From an uncultured Eubacteriales bacterium (lineage in GTDB: Bacteria; Bacillota; Clostridia; Oscillospirales; Ruminococcaceae): a stretch of DNA of 7,973 bases. Below, in pieces: positions 6,926 to 7,973 of this stretch. Below the pieces are notes generated by a model. It worked only from the letters and a program-made list of their open reading frames with translations, made no database searches and had not been told where the DNA came from. The stretch lies in the NCBI GenBank assembly GCA_902493155.1, contig CABUOE010000102.1, positions 1 to 7,973 on the forward strand, written 5' to 3'. Within the stretch, counting starts at the first letter, position 1. Every line of letters starts with the position of its first letter. A program made the translations under genes and the position numbers.

Positions 6926-7149
6926 AGGTCATTCTCCTTTCCGGCTTTGATTTCGGTTGCCATCCCGTCGAAATATTTTTCGACGGAGGAGTGGAGGATA
7001 CGGTCTAGCATTTCCTCGGGAGAACAGCCGGCTTTTGCCGCTAAACGTTCCACGCGGTTCATAAGTTCTTCCGAAATTTCAATTGTGGTAAAGAGATTGC
7101 CGTTTTCGTCGCAGATTTCGATTGCGACCAGGTTATTTGTTTCATCCAT
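6922..7149 (-). CDS. Small ribbon-helix-helix-like protein
   Basis: A 75-residue acidic protein. The start ATG 7149 has GGAG eight bases upstream (7158-7161); the frame stays open further upstream to 7293, but that extension has no ribosome site and looks non-coding. Residues 21-26 (TTIEIS) would form a beta strand, followed by a helix (EELMNRVERLAAKAG, 27-41) and a second helix after the CSP turn (EEMLDRILHSSVEKYF, 45-60). This is the order of the MetJ/Arc/CopG fold, and 'G.SPEEML' is common in the helix-turn of such antitoxin-type proteins. The strand carries fewer basic residues than usual for DNA contact, so binding to DNA is less certain. It overlaps the following 92-aa gene by four bases. 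No convincing promoter lies directly upstream on this strand, so it may be read from the RHH promoter at 7519-7547. Confidence 0.7.
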   Translation of the reverse strand: MDETNNLVAIEICDENGNLFTTIEISEELMNRVERLAAKAGCSPEEMLDRILHSSVEKYFDGMATEIKAGKENDL

Positions 7150-7212
7150 AATAATTTCTCCGTTTTTTCCAGCAATCCCTTGAAAGAAACAGCGGCGCAT
7201 GGTACAACATTC

Positions 7213-7241
7213 TTGCAAACCGGTGCAGGTTATGTTATAAT
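7213..7241 (+). promoter_or_regulatory. Strong-looking plus-strand promoter with no gene behind it
   Basis: TTGCAA (7213-7218), a 17-bp spacer, and a perfect TATAAT (7236-7241) with an extended-10 TGT in front. The predicted start is near 7248. No ribosome site with an ORF follows; the next signal is the terminator at 7279-7325. Confidence 0.5.
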
Positions 7242-7247
7242 ATTTAC

Positions 7248-7325
7248 GCCGAAATTCCTTTTGGGATTGCGGTTGTGGGGAAGCGGTGAGCAAGTTTGTC
7301 GACGTGCGCCGCTTCCTGTTTTTTT
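7248..7325 (+). ncRNA. Candidate ~75-nt small RNA
   Basis: This is inferred only from a promoter (7213-7241) followed by a rho-independent terminator (7279-7325). In between, the ~30-base 5' part has no start codon with a Shine-Dalgarno. The 3' end overlaps the stop codon of the minus-strand RHH gene, so it could pair with the 3' end of that mRNA. I recognise no known RNA family (not 4.5S, 6S or a known riboswitch by eye). An alternative is a chance promoter match in intergenic DNA. Confidence 0.35.
7279..7325 (+). terminator. Plus-strand rho-independent terminator
   Basis: An 8-bp stem GGAAGCGG (7279-7286) / CCGCTTCC (7309-7316), a 22-base loop that may fold further, then TG and T7 (7319-7325). 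On the minus strand the hairpin is followed by CCACAACC, so it is not a terminator for the RHH gene. The loop contains GTTTGTCGA (7294-7302), shared with the RHH operator. Confidence 0.65.
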
Positions 7326-7491
7326 ATTCGGAGATGTACTGAATAATCGCCTGCCGTATAACGTCCGAACGCCGGATGTTATTTTTTTTGCAATATTCGT
7401 CAAGCAGGTTAAGCGTTTTTGGATCCAGCCGGAATCCCACACGGATAGGCATTGGATTATCAGTCGGTCTCCCCATTTTCTTGCCGGGCAT
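7324..7491 (-). CDS. CopG/Arc-type ribbon-helix-helix protein
   Basis: A 55-residue protein. The start ATG 7491 is set by AAAGGAGG (7497-7504) five bases upstream; the longer open frame to 7605 runs through the promoter and is not coding. The N-terminus MPGKKMGRPTDNP is the flexible basic tail seen on many small Firmicutes RHH proteins. PIRVGFRLD (about 14-22) is the DNA-contacting beta strand with Arg residues pointing to the major groove. KTLNLLDEYCKKNNI and RRSDVIRQAIIQYI (about 24-53) are the two helices with the RSD/RSE-type turn. Such proteins are dimeric DNA-binding repressors, often antitoxins or plasmid copy-control regulators. No toxin gene is adjacent in the usual position. Its promoter carries a perfect inverted repeat, pointing to autoregulation. 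Confidence 0.88.
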   Translation of the reverse strand: MPGKKMGRPTDNPMPIRVGFRLDPKTLNLLDEYCKKNNIRRSDVIRQAIIQYISE

Positions 7492-7505
7492 AGACACCTC
7501 CTTTC

Positions 7506-7538
7506 GCTCGACAAATATAGTATATCGGTTTGTCGAGC
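7506..7538. promoter_or_regulatory. Probable operator: 10-bp perfect inverted repeat over the RHH promoter
   Basis: GCTCGACAAA (7506-7515) and TTTGTCGAGC (7529-7538) are perfect inverted copies whose centres are 23 bp apart, about two helical turns. They flank the -10 box: one arm covers the predicted start site and the other sits in the -10/-35 spacer. Most of the repeat is upstream of the predicted transcript start, so it should act as DNA rather than as an RNA hairpin. The likely binder is the RHH protein encoded just downstream. Confidence 0.65.
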
Positions 7539-7547
7539 AAATGTCAA
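7519..7547 (-). promoter_or_regulatory. Sigma-A promoter of the RHH gene
   Basis: On the minus strand there is a perfect -35 TTGACA (7542-7547), a 17-bp spacer and TATACT (7519-7524). The leader to ATG 7491 is about 21 bases and holds the AAAGGAGG ribosome site. Confidence 0.85.
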
Positions 7548-7586
7548 TAGATTTCCAGAATTTTCTTGTAGATAGGGTAGTAGTAT

Positions 7587-7630
7587 AAATCAAATCGGTA
7601 ATCACCTTGAGGTAATTACCGATTTGATTT
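7587..7630. repeat. Long hairpin A (16-bp perfect inverted repeat)
   Basis: AAATCAAATCGGTAAT (7587-7602) is perfectly inverted at 7615-7630. Inside, after one C-A mismatch, ACC (7604-7606) pairs with GGT (7611-7613) around a TTGA loop. There is no T-run on either side, so it is not a standard terminator. It abuts hairpin B at base 7630. Confidence 0.9.
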
Positions 7631-7699
7631 GTAGGGGCGAACAGTGTTCGCCCGTTCTCATATGAAGGATTCTTCGGGCGAACACTGTTCGCCCCTACA
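7630..7699. repeat. Nested palindromic repeat B (25-bp arms, GTAGGGGCGAAC type)
   Basis: The 25-base arm 7630-7654 is perfectly inverted at 7675-7699 around a 20-base spacer. Each arm is itself a palindrome: GGGCGAACA-x-TGTTCGCCC with 9-bp half-arms (7635-7653 and 7676-7694), so it can form one long hairpin or two short ones. I recall similar GTAGGGGCG... elements as dispersed repeats in gut Clostridia (REP or MITE-like), which is memory, not a search. T5 follows on the plus side (7700-7704). Confidence 0.9.
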
Positions 7700-7767
7700 T
7701 TTTTCTGTAAGAACCGGTGTGTAATAGGGACAGATTCAGGCGAACGGAGGTTGCCGGATAATTTTCC

Positions 7768-7973
7768 CTAAATCTTGGTAATATCAATAAGCTCCACATC
7801 GTCAATCGTCTTATCCATATGGAGCACGTCGGCGATGGCGTTGGCCGTATCGATGGAGGTGAGGCAGACGATGGACCGCTCCACCGCTTTCCGGCGGATT
7901 TTTACGCTGTCCCGGGCGGGCTGACGGCCTTTTTCCGAGGTGGAGATGACGTAATCCACCTTGCCGCTGTCCA
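7768..7973 (-). CDS. carB: Carbamoyl-phosphate synthase large subunit, C-terminal end
   Basis: The last 67 or so residues of a gene that continues beyond the right edge. The fragment reads DSGKVDYVISTSEKGRQPARDS, then KIRRKAVE, then CLTSIDTANAIADVL. This matches the C-terminal MGS-like allosteric domain of CarB (vd-VI.T...., D...IRR.A, .T...TA.A), where UMP or ornithine-type effectors act in this family. The enzyme makes carbamoyl phosphate from glutamine (via CarA), bicarbonate and two ATP for pyrimidine and arginine synthesis. The stop is TAG at 7768. No simple terminator follows immediately; the nearest strong structure on the transcript is the hairpin B/A composite 70-180 bases downstream. 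Confidence 0.9.
   Translation of the reverse strand, partial: DSGKVDYVISTSEKGRQPARDSVKIRRKAVERSIVCLTSIDTANAIADVLHMDKTIDDVELIDITKI

Noticed and set aside
7180..7575. 131-codon plus-strand frame that could be the product of the 7213-7241 promoter
   Set aside because: No ribosome site, crosses the T7 terminator, and is antisense to the RHH gene and its promoter.
7587..7699. CRISPR or riboswitch interpretation of the palindromic block
   Set aside because: There are only two inverted arms with no regularly spaced direct repeats, and no known aptamer motif is visible.

Overview
The window looks like chromosome of a moderately GC-rich gut-type Clostridium relative (Bacillota, probably Oscillospirales). 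This rests on the Shine-Dalgarno-rich gene starts, the Firmicutes-like promoters, the style of the TrpS and CarB proteins, a small 'GRPTDNP'-type ribbon-helix-helix protein and the GTAGGGGCGAAC-type palindromic repeat. The assignment is from recall and inference, with no database search.

Layout. (1) 1-1482, plus strand: the 3' end of a PLP-dependent aminotransferase, then trpS 16 bp later, closed by a bidirectional terminator. (2) 1554-2735, minus: a membrane protein with an N-terminal zinc ribbon, a long acidic Pro/Glu-rich linker, one membrane helix and a small outer domain, with its own promoter. (3) 2908-3942, minus: a two-gene unit of GNAT acetyltransferases six bases apart, with a clear sigma-A promoter and a terminator. 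(4) 3963-6648, plus: a divergently transcribed pair, a patatin-like lipid hydrolase and an ion-transporter-superfamily permease, ending in a terminator. (5) 6647-7699: a compact, partly AT-richer accessory patch. It holds three small minus-strand genes: a ribbon-helix-helix (RHH) protein with a perfect inverted repeat over its own promoter, then a second RHH-like protein overlapping an unknown 92-aa protein by four bases. It also holds an apparent plus-strand promoter-plus-terminator unit with no ORF (candidate small RNA) and a composite double-hairpin repeat. (6) 7768-7973, minus: the 3' end of carB.

Housekeeping and metabolic genes (aminotransferase, trpS, carB) bracket the accessory content. 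The most interesting part is 6922-7700. There an autoregulation-like RHH promoter, a TA-like gene pair, an orphan transcription unit and nested palindromes lie within about 800 bp, and the 9-mer GTTTGTCGA of the RHH operator recurs in the loop of the orphan unit's terminator. None of the intergenic stretches exceeds 300 bp.
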